Source of the DNA: JAOZTV01 sp965371805
GTDB taxonomy: Bacteria > Acidobacteriota > Aminicenantia > UBA2199
Assembly (NCBI GenBank): GCA_965371805.1
Contig: CBDUZW010000015.1
Location: 26,079 to 90,078 of the forward strand
Length of the DNA: 64,000 bases
Reading direction: 5' to 3'
The notes under the pieces were generated by a model. The model did not search any database and had not been told where the DNA came from. It saw only the letters and a list, made by a program, of their open reading frames with translations. Each line of letters opens with the position of its first letter. The first letter of the stretch is position 1. The position numbers and the translations under genes are program-made. Shown here piece after piece: positions 18,792 to 27,739 of the stretch.

Positions 18792-19553
18792 TTATGGTAT
18801 AAATTCAATTATATTTGTATTTTTATTTTTTATTCTATTTTTCCAATAATAAATCAATCCCAAACCAGCTATAAACCCTCCAATATGAGCAAGAAAAGCA
18901 ACTCCGTCTCCTGCTCCATATGTAAACTGAAAGACAAACCATATAATTAAAAAAACTGATGCGGGAATATCCAAAAAGGTTATAAATATCAAAATAAAAA
19001 CAAGTGTTTTTACCTTTGCCTTTGGATATAGTACCAGGTAGGCTCCCATTATCCCAGATACAGCTCCACTCGCCCCAATCACCGGTATCAAAGAGTTCCA
19101 GTTAAAAACAATGTGCGTCAAACCTGCGAGAATACCAACCAGTAAATAAAAAACAATAAATTTTATTTTCCCAAGATAGTCTTCAATATTGTTTCCGAAT
19201 ATCCAGAGAAATATCATATTGCCAAACAAGTGCATAAATGATCCATGCATAAACATTGAAGTTAAAAGTGTAGATAGTATTGGAATTTCTCTTTTTACAG
19301 AATACACTCTTCCATAAATATCTTTTACTATTGGTAAATTATACTTTTTTAAATGGGTAATCTCTTTTGGAATCAATGCAAATTTAGATATATTATATCT
19401 TAAAGGATCTACCTTGCTATCAAATTTTACTTTTATTTCAGATGGGATCGAATAAGATTGAAAAACAAAAATAATAATATTAATAAGAATAAATATTATT
19501 GTAATTATTGCTGGTTTTTTTGTAGGATTATAATCCTTAATCGGGAATAACAC
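18792..19553 (-). CDS. rhomboid-family intramembrane serine protease
   Basis: A 253-residue polytopic protein. The N-terminal helix (about 17-35) precedes a long loop with YSVKREIPILSTLLTSMFMH. The catalytic serine sits in GASGAVSGIMGAY and the catalytic histidine in AHIGGFIAGL; HLFGNMIFLWIFGNN is the conserved helix-2 motif. It cleaves membrane protein substrates that cannot be predicted here. Its first codons overlap the end of gltX by 17 bp, so the two are translationally linked. Confidence 0.92.
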   Translation of the reverse strand: MLFPIKDYNPTKKPAIITIIFILINIIIFVFQSYSIPSEIKVKFDSKVDPLRYNISKFALIPKEITHLKKYNLPIVKDIYGRVYSVKREIPILSTLLTSMFMHGSFMHLFGNMIFLWIFGNNIEDYLGKIKFIVFYLLVGILAGLTHIVFNWNSLIPVIGASGAVSGIMGAYLVLYPKAKVKTLVFILIFITFLDIPASVFLIIWFVFQFTYGAGDGVAFLAHIGGFIAGLGLIYYWKNRIKNKNTNIIEFIP

Positions 19554-20961
19554 TTTCTTTTACCTGCTTAATAAAATTGTTTAATCTCTCAATCGAATCC
19601 TCTTTGCCAAAAAACTCAAAGACTTCAAAAACACCCGGACTCACAGTCTCAGTCGTAATGGCTAATCTGGATGGATGGATTAAATCAGCAGCCTTTATCC
19701 CATAATCCTCTGCTATCTTCCTCAAGATTACTTCCACATTTTCTGCATTAAACTGGGTTAATTTTGAAAGACTGTCTACAAGCATGGCCATTCCTGAAAT
19801 TATTTTTTCTGAAGAGACAACTTTTTTGATATCTTCTAATTTATAAGTCAGATTTTTTTTAAAATATATAGAGAACTTCTCCTTTATATCCAGGAGTGTT
19901 TTCGTTCTTGGCCTGATCAAGTTAATAAATTTTTCTTTTTTTATTTTGTCAATTTCCCTATAATTATCGTCAAATTTTTCATCTTCTATAAGAAGTCTAT
20001 AAATATCTGATACCGGTTTATTTTGAATTGCCTTTGAATTTAAAAAACGCAACTTCTCATAGTCAAACTCAGGACTGTTTTTAGATAATTTTGAAAAATC
20101 AATTTTTTCAATTAACTCTTCCATAAAAAAAATTTTTTTATAATCTCCAGGATTCCAGGACAGTTGAGCTAAGTATGTCAGGAATGCTTCAGCAAGATAT
20201 CCCCTGCTTTTAAATTCCAATATAGACGTTTCCCCATGCCTTTTACTTAATTTCTTCTTATCTTGACCAAGTATCAGTGGTAGATGAAAAAATTTTGGGA
20301 TTTTAAAGTTCATTGCCCTGTATAAAAGTATTTGTTTAAAAGTATTTGACAAATGATCATCACCTCTTATGACATGAGTAATATCCATATCATGGTCATC
20401 AGCTACAACAGAAAGATGATATGTAGGTGAACCATCAGATTTTAACAGAACAAAATCCTCAAGTTCTTCGTTTTCAACTTTCAATTCTTTATGTATTTTG
20501 TCTTTAAAAGTGGTTCTTCCCTCTGGAATAAAGAACCTCAACATTGGCTTTTTTCCATTATTTACATGTGTTGCTATCTCTTTTTGGGATAAATTCAAAC
20601 ATTTTCTATCATATTTGTATAATTTGTTTCCTTTTCTATTTCTACGTTCCTCGATCTCTTCTGCTGAACAAAAACATTGATATGCAAATTTATTTTTTTC
20701 TAATAAATCTGCATACTCTTTATATTTTTCAAAATTATCAGATTGATAATAAGGACCTTCATTCCAGTTTATCCCAAGCCATTTCAAACCACCTAAGATT
20801 TCTTCAACCATTTCTTTTGAGGATCTCTTTATATCAGTATCCTCTATCCTTAAAATCAAAGAACCTTCATTTTTTTTTGTAAATAAGTAGTTTAGAAGAG
20901 CGGTCCTTGCTCCTCCTATATGCAGAAAACCTGTTGGTGATGGTGCAAATCTTACTCTCAT
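19537..20961 (-). CDS. gltX: glutamyl-tRNA synthetase
   Basis: A 474-residue class I aminoacyl-tRNA synthetase. The HIGH motif is in FAPSPTGFLHIGGARTA (5-21) and the KLSKR loop is near residues 236-240 (DKKKLSKRHGE). LRIEDTD and HVIRGDDHLSNT are also present. The C-terminal anticodon-binding domain looks complete and the length is normal. Whether it also charges tRNA-Gln cannot be told from one gene. The start ATG overlaps the end of the PilZ gene by 4 bp and the 3' end overlaps the rhomboid gene, so three genes run without gaps. Confidence 0.97.
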   Translation of the reverse strand: MRVRFAPSPTGFLHIGGARTALLNYLFTKKNEGSLILRIEDTDIKRSSKEMVEEILGGLKWLGINWNEGPYYQSDNFEKYKEYADLLEKNKFAYQCFCSAEEIEERRNRKGNKLYKYDRKCLNLSQKEIATHVNNGKKPMLRFFIPEGRTTFKDKIHKELKVENEELEDFVLLKSDGSPTYHLSVVADDHDMDITHVIRGDDHLSNTFKQILLYRAMNFKIPKFFHLPLILGQDKKKLSKRHGETSILEFKSRGYLAEAFLTYLAQLSWNPGDYKKIFFMEELIEKIDFSKLSKNSPEFDYEKLRFLNSKAIQNKPVSDIYRLLIEDEKFDDNYREIDKIKKEKFINLIRPRTKTLLDIKEKFSIYFKKNLTYKLEDIKKVVSSEKIISGMAMLVDSLSKLTQFNAENVEVILRKIAEDYGIKAADLIHPSRLAITTETVSPGVFEVFEFFGKEDSIERLNNFIKQVKESVIPD

Positions 20962-21740
20962 GACAAGGACATCAATACTCTCTGGCGTTCTGTTACATAC
21001 CGCATAATTTTATTTCTATGTTTTTTGAGTTGTTTATTTGTATCTCCTGAGATAAAACTACATCCCCATAGCATTATTTCTGTCCCCTTATATTTATGCT
21101 TACTTCTCACAATTGAGTAGATCTCCATCTCCTCATAATCTGTTTTTAATTTGAAAGTTGCAGTAATTTCATCTCCTCTTTCCAACTCCCTTTCCAACAT
21201 TTTACTACCTTCAGATGATTTTAGAGCAAAACCTCCACCTGAGATATCAACCATGATCGCTTCAAAAACTTCAGGTTTATGCTCAAGTACAGAAGACATT
21301 ACAGTTCTTTTTCCTTCCCTTTTTATTATATTGAACTTTACAATAACCTGTGGTTTCATAGGAAGTCCAACCCTGAAATATTCCCGCCTTTCTCCATCAT
21401 TTAATACCGTTGGAAGGGAAATTTTTAATGCATAGATTCCTCTATCATTTATCTTAAATCTTGTATGTTCAAGTACTTCTGAATTAAAAAGATATCTAAA
21501 AGTCTTAAATTCAAAAAAAACTTCAATTCTCTCTCCCTTCATCAAAGGTTTTGCATCTGGAGTCTCAATGGAGGCCTCGTCAATAATAATAACTTTTTTT
21601 TTAAAATTCACTTCAAGCATCCGGCTAAGATATACAAATATGTTCCCTTTTTCATAAACAGTAAGGGTAAGATTTTCATTTAGACCGGCGGTATTATCTA
21701 AGACATCTCTCTCCAGTGAACTTAATTCGTTTTTGGCCAT
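20958..21740 (-). CDS. PilZ-domain protein (YcgR-like c-di-GMP effector)
   Basis: A 260-residue protein. The N-terminal ~110 residues resemble the YcgR/flagellar-brake N domain. The C-terminal PilZ domain carries ERREYFRV near residue 117 and DISGGGFALKS near 167, the two motifs that bind cyclic di-GMP. Such proteins usually slow flagellar rotation or control export in response to c-di-GMP, which fits a flagellated host. It is the first gene of an operon with gltX (4-bp overlap) and has its own TTGAAA-N17-TAGAAT promoter. Confidence 0.85.
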   Translation of the reverse strand: MAKNELSSLERDVLDNTAGLNENLTLTVYEKGNIFVYLSRMLEVNFKKKVIIIDEASIETPDAKPLMKGERIEVFFEFKTFRYLFNSEVLEHTRFKINDRGIYALKISLPTVLNDGERREYFRVGLPMKPQVIVKFNIIKREGKRTVMSSVLEHKPEVFEAIMVDISGGGFALKSSEGSKMLERELERGDEITATFKLKTDYEEMEIYSIVRSKHKYKGTEIMLWGCSFISGDTNKQLKKHRNKIMRYVTERQRVLMSLS

Positions 21741-21767
21741 TTTTATTTTTGCTGTAATTAAAGGATA

Positions 21768-21796
21768 ATTCTATCATTTATATAATTTTTTTTCAA
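21768..21796 (-). promoter_or_regulatory. sigma70-type promoter of the PilZ-gltX operon
   Basis: Reading on the minus strand: TTGAAA (21796-21791), a 17-bp spacer and TAGAAT (21773-21768). The start site would be near 21761, about 20 nt before the ATG. Confidence 0.5.
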
Positions 21797-21986
21797 TAAA
21801 CCATTATATCCTAAAACTTTTATCAAAATTGTAGCGAAATGTCCAAGATGTCGGTTATAACAAATAAAACGATTGAATCGAATGAAACATAGTTAAACTA
21901 TTTTGAAATAAAAATGATTGAGTTTTATACAGTTAGAATGGGCATATTGGGCATTGCAGTAGAGTTTGATTAAAATTTTAGGTATA

Positions 21987-22919
21987 TTAAAAAACAGGAA
22001 AAATTGCCATTACAGGACGATGATCTGAAATAGTTGACAAATAATCTGATATTTGATCATCTAATCGTAATGTTTTTATTGAACCTCCTGAATATTCAAA
22101 AAAAGCATCTCCTGATATAAGGATATGGTCTATCAACTCGCCCCAGGAAGGGTAGGAAGCATTCTCATCTGTTCCCAATAGAGAATCAGTTAAAAACCTA
22201 TATGAGTTTGAAGCATCCAGAAAAACCTGGAAAGCATTATCTTCAGGAACTTCATCTATCAGGTCGTTCCAGTCCCCTGCAATTATATAATCTTTTTCTG
22301 TCTCATTCGGGTTATCTATTTTCTCATCAATATAATTCTTCAACTTCAATGCAGCAGCTATTCTGCGGTCAACATTTTCCTGCCCGCTAAATGCCTTTAA
22401 ATGTATAATTATCAGATAAAAATCAAAGTTTTTTCCATTGCTTGCTGCATTTAGATAAAGCAAAAGAGGAGGTCTTGGAAATGCATAATTATCATCTGAA
22501 AAAAGCAGTTCGGAAGATAGAATGCTAACTGTATCTTTTTTATAGATAATCCCTGTTTTCTGATACTCACCACTACTATAAGTATGAGATGAAAGAAAAC
22601 CATCATATTTATCCATTTTATCAGTTAATTTTTTAAATTCATCCTTATCTTCTATCTCCTGAACAGCATATAGATCAATATCAAGTTGTGGAATTATCAC
22701 TTCCAATTTTTCAGTAGTATTTGAAGTGAGAGGAAAATTTTCAATATTCCAGGTTGCAATCTCAAGAGTGTCAGAAAATCCTTCAGGATCAACCTTTATT
22801 TGAACTATGTTATTTTCATTATTCTCTTGTTCAATTTCATCTTGAGGGGAACAGGCAAATAAACCTAGAAACAACATTAATATAACTATTTTATTTAAAT
22901 TTGTAATATTCGATAACAT
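21987..22919 (-). CDS. endonuclease/exonuclease/phosphatase-family lipoprotein
   Basis: A 310-residue exported lipoprotein: signal with lipobox LFAC, predicted lipid-bearing cysteine C23. The mature domain has the DNase I-like (EEP) motifs ATWNIENFP, AVQEIED, IAGDWND and ISDHRPVMA, which supply the metal-binding and catalytic residues. Extracytoplasmic members may be nucleases or phosphodiesterases; the substrate is unknown. The start ATG follows AGGAGTTAATA. It is the last gene of the gpmI-MBL-recombinase-nuclease run, 2 bp after the recombinase. Confidence 0.88.
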   Translation of the reverse strand: MLSNITNLNKIVILMLFLGLFACSPQDEIEQENNENNIVQIKVDPEGFSDTLEIATWNIENFPLTSNTTEKLEVIIPQLDIDLYAVQEIEDKDEFKKLTDKMDKYDGFLSSHTYSSGEYQKTGIIYKKDTVSILSSELLFSDDNYAFPRPPLLLYLNAASNGKNFDFYLIIIHLKAFSGQENVDRRIAAALKLKNYIDEKIDNPNETEKDYIIAGDWNDLIDEVPEDNAFQVFLDASNSYRFLTDSLLGTDENASYPSWGELIDHILISGDAFFEYSGGSIKTLRLDDQISDYLSTISDHRPVMAIFPVF

Positions 22920-22921
22920 TA

Positions 22922-23824
22922 TTAACTCCTGGGATGATGTTTTTGATATGATTCCTGTATTCTGCTTTTTGCAAGATGAGTGTATATTTCTGTAGTTGAG
23001 ATACTTGAATGCCCTAACAAAAGCTGAATAGATCTAAGATCAGCACCATTCTCTACAAGATGGGTTGCAAAAGAATGTCTTAATACATGTGGCGACAAAT
23101 CAAAGGAAATCCCAAGTTTTAATCCATACCCTTTGATTATTTTCCATGCACCTTGCCTTGTAATACTCTGTCCTCTTGAATTCAAATAAATAAAGTTACA
23201 TGTCTTATCCTTTAGAATCAAATTTCTTCCATTATCATAGTATTTCTTTAGATATTCACCAGACTTTTCACCAAAGGGAATAACCCGCTCTTTATTTCCT
23301 TTTCCCATTACTCTTATAAAGCTTTCATCCAGATAAACATTATTATTCTTCAATCCAATGAGTTCAGATATCCTCAAACCCGTAGCATACATCATTTCAA
23401 GAATTGATTTATCTCTAATCCCCAGAGGGGTTGATATATCTGGCAGTTCTAACAATTCTGAAACTTCATTTATTGTTAGGTATTTTGGAAGAGTCTGCCA
23501 TTTTTTTGGAGTAGAAATACCAGAAAGAGGATTATAGTCCATCAACTCTTCATATATTAGAAAATTATAAAATCCTTTTAAAACTGAGTGCAGGTGAGCT
23601 CTTGACTGCACCTTATTATCACTGTTAATCTTATCTCTAAAAAAAGTCAACACCAGATCTTCATCAATTTTCTGATGATCAAAACCTCCTGTTTTCAGAA
23701 AAAATCTAAATTTTGTAAGTGCTTGCGTGTATGAAACAATTGTATTCTCAGCAAGCCCTCTCTCTATTTGTAAATATATAGTATATTTTTTGAGATTCTT
23801 TTCAAATTCAATTTCGTTAAACAT
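22922..23824 (-). CDS. xerD: site-specific tyrosine recombinase, XerC/XerD type
   Basis: A 300-residue recombinase with a SAM-like N-terminal core-binding domain (ERGLAENTIVSYTQALTKF). The catalytic residues are in ATGLRISELIGL (Arg), SPHVLRHSFATHL (His-x-x-Arg), LLGHSSISTTEIYTH (His and nucleophilic Tyr). The length and setting in a housekeeping operon suggest chromosome dimer resolution rather than a mobile-element integrase. XerC and XerD cannot be told apart with certainty here, and lineages with a single Xer exist. Confidence 0.9.
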   Translation of the reverse strand: MFNEIEFEKNLKKYTIYLQIERGLAENTIVSYTQALTKFRFFLKTGGFDHQKIDEDLVLTFFRDKINSDNKVQSRAHLHSVLKGFYNFLIYEELMDYNPLSGISTPKKWQTLPKYLTINEVSELLELPDISTPLGIRDKSILEMMYATGLRISELIGLKNNNVYLDESFIRVMGKGNKERVIPFGEKSGEYLKKYYDNGRNLILKDKTCNFIYLNSRGQSITRQGAWKIIKGYGLKLGISFDLSPHVLRHSFATHLVENGADLRSIQLLLGHSSISTTEIYTHLAKSRIQESYQKHHPRS

Positions 23825-23837
23825 TATTAAACTCGAA

Positions 23838-24455
23838 TTATAGAAAAGGATTTATCTTCTTTTCCTGACCTATGGAAGTAAAGCTTCCATGCCCGGGTAG
23901 CACAATGGTATTATCTGGAAAATCCATTAGTTTTTCAAGAGATTTTTTTATAGTTCCAAAATCACCACCTGGCAGATCTGTCCTGCCTATAGAACCAAAA
24001 AAAAGCGTGTCTCCTGAAAAAATCACATTATCAAAGAGAAGAGATACTGATCCAGGAGTATGGCCCGGGGTATGCAGTACTTTTAGTTTCAAAACACCTT
24101 CCTCTATTAATTCATTATTGCTTAATAATCTCTTTGGTTTTGGTGGTGAGGATAAGCCCAGATTATTTTTTAACTCCATATTAATCGGGGAAAATATTAA
24201 ATCTTCATCATCCTTATGAACCATAATATCAATTTTATATTTTTCACAGCACTCCTTTGCCCCGCCACAATGATCCATATGCCCATGGGTAAGTACTACC
24301 GAAAGTGGATTTAATCCATTTTCTGAAATAAAGTCATCCATTTCTTCCGACTTATCAGCTGGATCAATTATAAAGCAGGTTTTTGAATCTTCTGAGTAGA
24401 AAACATAAGAGTTGGTTTCTAATTGACCAATAACAAATCTTTTATATTTCAGCAT
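23838..24455 (-). CDS. MBL-fold metallohydrolase (glyoxalase II-like)
   Basis: A 205-residue metallo-beta-lactamase-fold hydrolase. The zinc ligands are in THGHMDHCGG, HTPGHTPGS, IFSGDTLF and LPGHGS, and GRTDLPGGD is typical of the YcbL/glyoxalase II-like subgroup. The probable substrate class is a thioester such as S-lactoylglutathione or a related metabolite; this is family knowledge and unproven here. It starts 1 bp after gpmI ends. Confidence 0.88.
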   Translation of the reverse strand: MLKYKRFVIGQLETNSYVFYSEDSKTCFIIDPADKSEEMDDFISENGLNPLSVVLTHGHMDHCGGAKECCEKYKIDIMVHKDDEDLIFSPINMELKNNLGLSSPPKPKRLLSNNELIEEGVLKLKVLHTPGHTPGSVSLLFDNVIFSGDTLFFGSIGRTDLPGGDFGTIKKSLEKLMDFPDNTIVLPGHGSFTSIGQEKKINPFL

Positions 24456-24456
24456 T

Positions 24457-25974
24457 CTACTCTCCCTCTATTATCAGAGAATCACCCGTCATCTCATCCG
24501 GCTGATCTATATTCATTATTTCAAGAATAGTAGGGACAATATCACAAAGACTCCTGTCATCTTTAAGTTTTAGATCTCCATTATTTATTATTGTCAGAGG
24601 AACCGGGTTTTTTGTATGCGCAGTCATAGGACTTCCATCTTCAAGGGTGGTTTTGTCTGCGTTTCCATGATCTGCCGTAATAATAGAGACACCACCCTTT
24701 TCAGTCATCTTTTCTACTATCTCTCCAACACACTTATCAACAACCTCAACAGCATCTATAATTGCAGAATACACACCAGTATGTCCTACCATATCACAAT
24801 TTGCAAAATTACATATAATCACATCATATTTATCCGACTCAATAGCCGTCAATAACTTATCTCTAACTTCATAAGCGCTCATCTCAGGCTTCAAATCATA
24901 AGTTGCAACTTTTGGGCTTTTTACAAGTATCCTGTCCTCGCCTTCAAAAGGATCATCATTTAATGCATTAAAGAAAAAAGTGACATGAGCATATTTTTCA
25001 GTTTCTGCACACCTCAATTGCTTAAGATCATTTTTTTCAAGAATTTTTCCGAATATGTTTTGATACGCTAGTTCAGGAAAAGCTTCTTTAAAGTTTCCAT
25101 TATCATAATAATGAGTCATTGCTATAAAATGAAGATTATTTGGAACTATTTTGAATTCAGAAAAACCAGGTTCAACCATCGCCCTGGTTATCTGTCTCGT
25201 CCTGTCAAACCGGAAGTTAAAAAATATTATTACATCATCTGTACCAACACCCTCATACCCAAATATTCTTGGTTTTATGAACTCATCTGTTTCATCATTT
25301 GCATAGGCATCTTCTATTGCATCCTGCCAATTTGTAATATTTTTGCCCTTTCCTTCCATTATTGCCCGATATCCGATCTCTGTCCGTTCCCAATTAGTAT
25401 CTCTATCCATTGTAAAGTATCTACCCGTTAGAGAAACTATTTCCCCAATCCCGGTCCTGGTTATTCCTTCCTGTAAAAAAGATAAATGCTTAACTGCAGA
25501 TTTTGGAGGAGTATCCCTCCCATCAGTTATGGCATGTATTTTGACATTTGAGAAATCGTGAGATTTTATCAGCTCCAATAAGCTGATACAATGTCTTGTT
25601 ACTGAGTGAACACCTTCTTCCTGAATCAAACCTATTAAGTGTATTGCAGATTTTTTGTTTTTTGCTATTCTGATGCCTTCTAGAAACGTTTCATTATTGA
25701 AAAAACCTCCATCTGCAATTGATTTATCAATCCTTGTTAAACTTTGATATACAACTCTTCCAGCCCCAATATTTAAATGCCCTACTTCACTATTTCCCTG
25801 ATAACCCTCCGGCAAGCCAACACTCTGTCCTGAAGTATTTATAAGAGTGGTAGGATAATCTCTTTCATACCTATCAGTATTAGGTGTTTTTGCCATATAT
25901 ATTGCATTCCTTTTTTCCTTTTTTCCTTTACCCCATCCATCCCGGATAATCAAACAAATCTTTTTCTTTTTCAT
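24457..25974 (-). CDS. gpmI: 2,3-bisphosphoglycerate-independent phosphoglycerate mutase
   Basis: A 505-residue manganese-dependent mutase interconverting 3- and 2-phosphoglycerate in glycolysis. Metal ligand D12 (IIRDGWG) and nucleophile S62 (GNSEVGHLNIGAGR) are at the standard positions. GRDTPP, GRYFTMDRDTNWER and ADHGNAD complete the active site. The length is normal. The upstream promoter match ends 6 nt before the ATG and no ribosome site is visible, so the mRNA may be leaderless. Confidence 0.97.
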   Translation of the reverse strand: MKKKKICLIIRDGWGKGKKEKRNAIYMAKTPNTDRYERDYPTTLINTSGQSVGLPEGYQGNSEVGHLNIGAGRVVYQSLTRIDKSIADGGFFNNETFLEGIRIAKNKKSAIHLIGLIQEEGVHSVTRHCISLLELIKSHDFSNVKIHAITDGRDTPPKSAVKHLSFLQEGITRTGIGEIVSLTGRYFTMDRDTNWERTEIGYRAIMEGKGKNITNWQDAIEDAYANDETDEFIKPRIFGYEGVGTDDVIIFFNFRFDRTRQITRAMVEPGFSEFKIVPNNLHFIAMTHYYDNGNFKEAFPELAYQNIFGKILEKNDLKQLRCAETEKYAHVTFFFNALNDDPFEGEDRILVKSPKVATYDLKPEMSAYEVRDKLLTAIESDKYDVIICNFANCDMVGHTGVYSAIIDAVEVVDKCVGEIVEKMTEKGGVSIITADHGNADKTTLEDGSPMTAHTKNPVPLTIINNGDLKLKDDRSLCDIVPTILEIMNIDQPDEMTGDSLIIEGE

Positions 25975-25980
25975 GTATCA

Positions 25981-26009
25981 AAAATAGCAAAGGGCCCATT
26001 AAAAGTCAA
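25981..26009 (-). promoter_or_regulatory. promoter of gpmI, predicting a leaderless mRNA
   Basis: On the minus strand: TTGACT (26009-26004), a 17-bp spacer containing GGGCCC, and TATTTT (25986-25981). Only six bases separate the -10 box from the ATG at 25974, so transcription would start at or next to the start codon. Confidence 0.45.
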
Positions 26010-26034
26010 ATGAAATAAAGAGCCATGTTTTTAT

Positions 26035-26063
26035 TTGATTTAAACGTAGTTTTAACTTATTCT
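26035..26063 (+). promoter_or_regulatory. promoter of the pentaheme cytochrome, predicting a leaderless mRNA
   Basis: TTGATT (26035-26040), a 17-bp spacer and TATTCT (26058-26063), then five bases and the ATG at 26069. There is no Shine-Dalgarno in front of the gene. Confidence 0.4.
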
Positions 26064-26068
26064 TTAGT

Positions 26069-26989
26069 ATGAAATTTTTTATTATTATTTTGAGTGTATT
26101 ATTGTTGTATACACATGTATTCAGTGAAAAAGAGACAAAAACCTTGAAAAAGACTTCAATTCTTGCTCAATGGAAACAATCACCCCATGCAAATTCCATG
26201 AACACTCCTGATGAAAGAATTAAAATGAATACAGAAGCCTGTGCACATTGTCATACTACTCAAGGTTTTATAGAAGTTATTCTGGAGGGAAAAGAATCTA
26301 CAGCCCCCTATAAGAATGTTAAGGGATTAGGCTGTAATTCCTGTCATTATTCTAAAAAAGAAAGAGTTAATAAGGCGACATCACTACGTGCCGGATCTGT
26401 TGGAGATGCCTGTAACGGTTGTCATGACCTGATCTTTTTAAATAATACAGAGGAATTCTCAACCTGTCCACAGGGATCCCTGGTAAAGGGAACGGGGGGA
26501 TCTGAATTTAAAAACAAAGAGTATAAATCTCATGCCCACGGAAAACTTAAAAAAAACTGTGTCTCCTGCCACATGGCACAATCTGAAAAAAGCAAGATCT
26601 CTCTAAGGGTTGGTGGCCATATATTCAGGGTCGTCTCCAAAGGTAAAAAACCAAGGATCTTGAATTCAAATGCATGTATTGACTGTCATAAAGTCATGAC
26701 CTATGAAATAATGCAGCAAAGCCAGAAAAAAACCAAAAAACTGATGGAAGAACTTGCCTCATTATTGCCTTCACGGGATAAAACAGAATATAAAAAAGCA
26801 GAAGAACGCCCCAGGTTACCAAAAGATCCATCTTTAAACATTAACCAGGCAAAAGCGTCGTATAATTATTGGACAATTCTAAAAGATGGTACCTATGGTA
26901 TTCATAATCCGGTTTATATTCGACAGTTATTAACTCACTCTATAGAAGTATTAAAAAAAAGTAAATCTTCTTATCTAAAAACATTATAG
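26069..26989 (+). CDS. periplasmic pentaheme cytochrome c
   Basis: A 306-residue exported protein with a signal peptide (about 1-19) and five CxxCH heme-binding motifs: CAHCH (58-62), CNSCH (89-93), CNGCH (115-119), CVSCH (164-168) and CIDCH (203-207). The SPHA motif near residue 38 and the spacing resemble cytochrome c-554/NrfA-associated multihemes. It probably carries electrons in anaerobic respiration, matching the menaquinone genes at 53.8-58.1 kb. The C-terminal ~100 residues lack hemes and are lysine-rich. No catalytic subunit is adjacent. Its 3' end overlaps the convergent aldolase gene by 6 bp. Confidence 0.9.
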   Translation: MKFFIIILSVLLLYTHVFSEKETKTLKKTSILAQWKQSPHANSMNTPDERIKMNTEACAHCHTTQGFIEVILEGKESTAPYKNVKGLGCNSCHYSKKERVNKATSLRAGSVGDACNGCHDLIFLNNTEEFSTCPQGSLVKGTGGSEFKNKEYKSHAHGKLKKNCVSCHMAQSEKSKISLRVGGHIFRVVSKGKKPRILNSNACIDCHKVMTYEIMQQSQKKTKKLMEELASLLPSRDKTEYKKAEERPRLPKDPSLNINQAKASYNYWTILKDGTYGIHNPVYIRQLLTHSIEVLKKSKSSYLKTL

Positions 26990-27643
26990 TAGTTTTCTTA
27001 AAAGGGATTTATTGTCAGTACATTTCGTATAGGCTGTAGTTACTATCTGCAATGCTGTACTTAAATTGGGACCATATGCTATAACACCTTCCTCATGCCC
27101 CATCATAACGAAAATTCCTTGAGTTTTATTGCCTACACATTCCCTTACAGCCATTGCCATCTCATAAGTTCCATATTCAATCCACTTATTAATAGACGTT
27201 GTATCAGACTTTATCAGTTCTTTCCAGATATCCAGATTATGAAAATGAATTATTGCACCAATATTCGGGTTTTGCTGGTATATGGCAGCATGACTCATTG
27301 TCTCAGATGAGGCTTGAACAGCTCCATTGGATACTAATGAGAAATCTTCTATATGAAAATCCAGAACCCGGGCGTAGTGTGTCCCATCAAGATCAGGGAG
27401 GTGTCCTGTTTGAGATCCGGTTATTATAAACTGAGGCTTTTGGGTAGCATGTAATTGCTGATAGTTTTTTTTATGTGATATATTACCGAACCCAAAACCA
27501 TTATCATAGGCAGATACCAGGTTTAATCGGTTAAGTACCTTCCGATATTTTTCAATTACAGTATATTCATAGTGTGGAATTGAAGATATAAAGGTATAAT
27601 TCGATTGATCATACTTAATTACTCCTTCATCCTCTTTTTTCAT
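26984..27643 (-). CDS. class II aldolase/adducin-family protein
   Basis: A 219-residue protein of the zinc-dependent class II aldolase family (fuculose-1-phosphate aldolase, MtnB and relatives). Supporting motifs: FGNISHK, FIITGSQTGHLPDLDG, ASSETMSHAAIY with the catalytic glutamate, and IIHFHN with two metal-binding histidines. A third ligand should be near GHEEGVIAYG. The substrate cannot be assigned; no sugar-kinase or methionine-salvage partner is adjacent. Confidence 0.82.
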   Translation of the reverse strand: MKKEDEGVIKYDQSNYTFISSIPHYEYTVIEKYRKVLNRLNLVSAYDNGFGFGNISHKKNYQQLHATQKPQFIITGSQTGHLPDLDGTHYARVLDFHIEDFSLVSNGAVQASSETMSHAAIYQQNPNIGAIIHFHNLDIWKELIKSDTTSINKWIEYGTYEMAMAVRECVGNKTQGIFVMMGHEEGVIAYGPNLSTALQIVTTAYTKCTDNKSLLRKLL

Positions 27644-27739
27644 ATATCTATGATATCAAATCATTATTATGAATACAATAAACCTTAGTCTGCTCTCTCT
27701 GACTTTGCTTAATAAGTATGTTAAAATATCAGATATTAT

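Noticed and set aside
21889..21901. Small palindrome ATAGTTAAACTAT in the gap between the PilZ and nuclease genes
   Set aside because: Single, short and AT-rich; expected by chance in this base composition.
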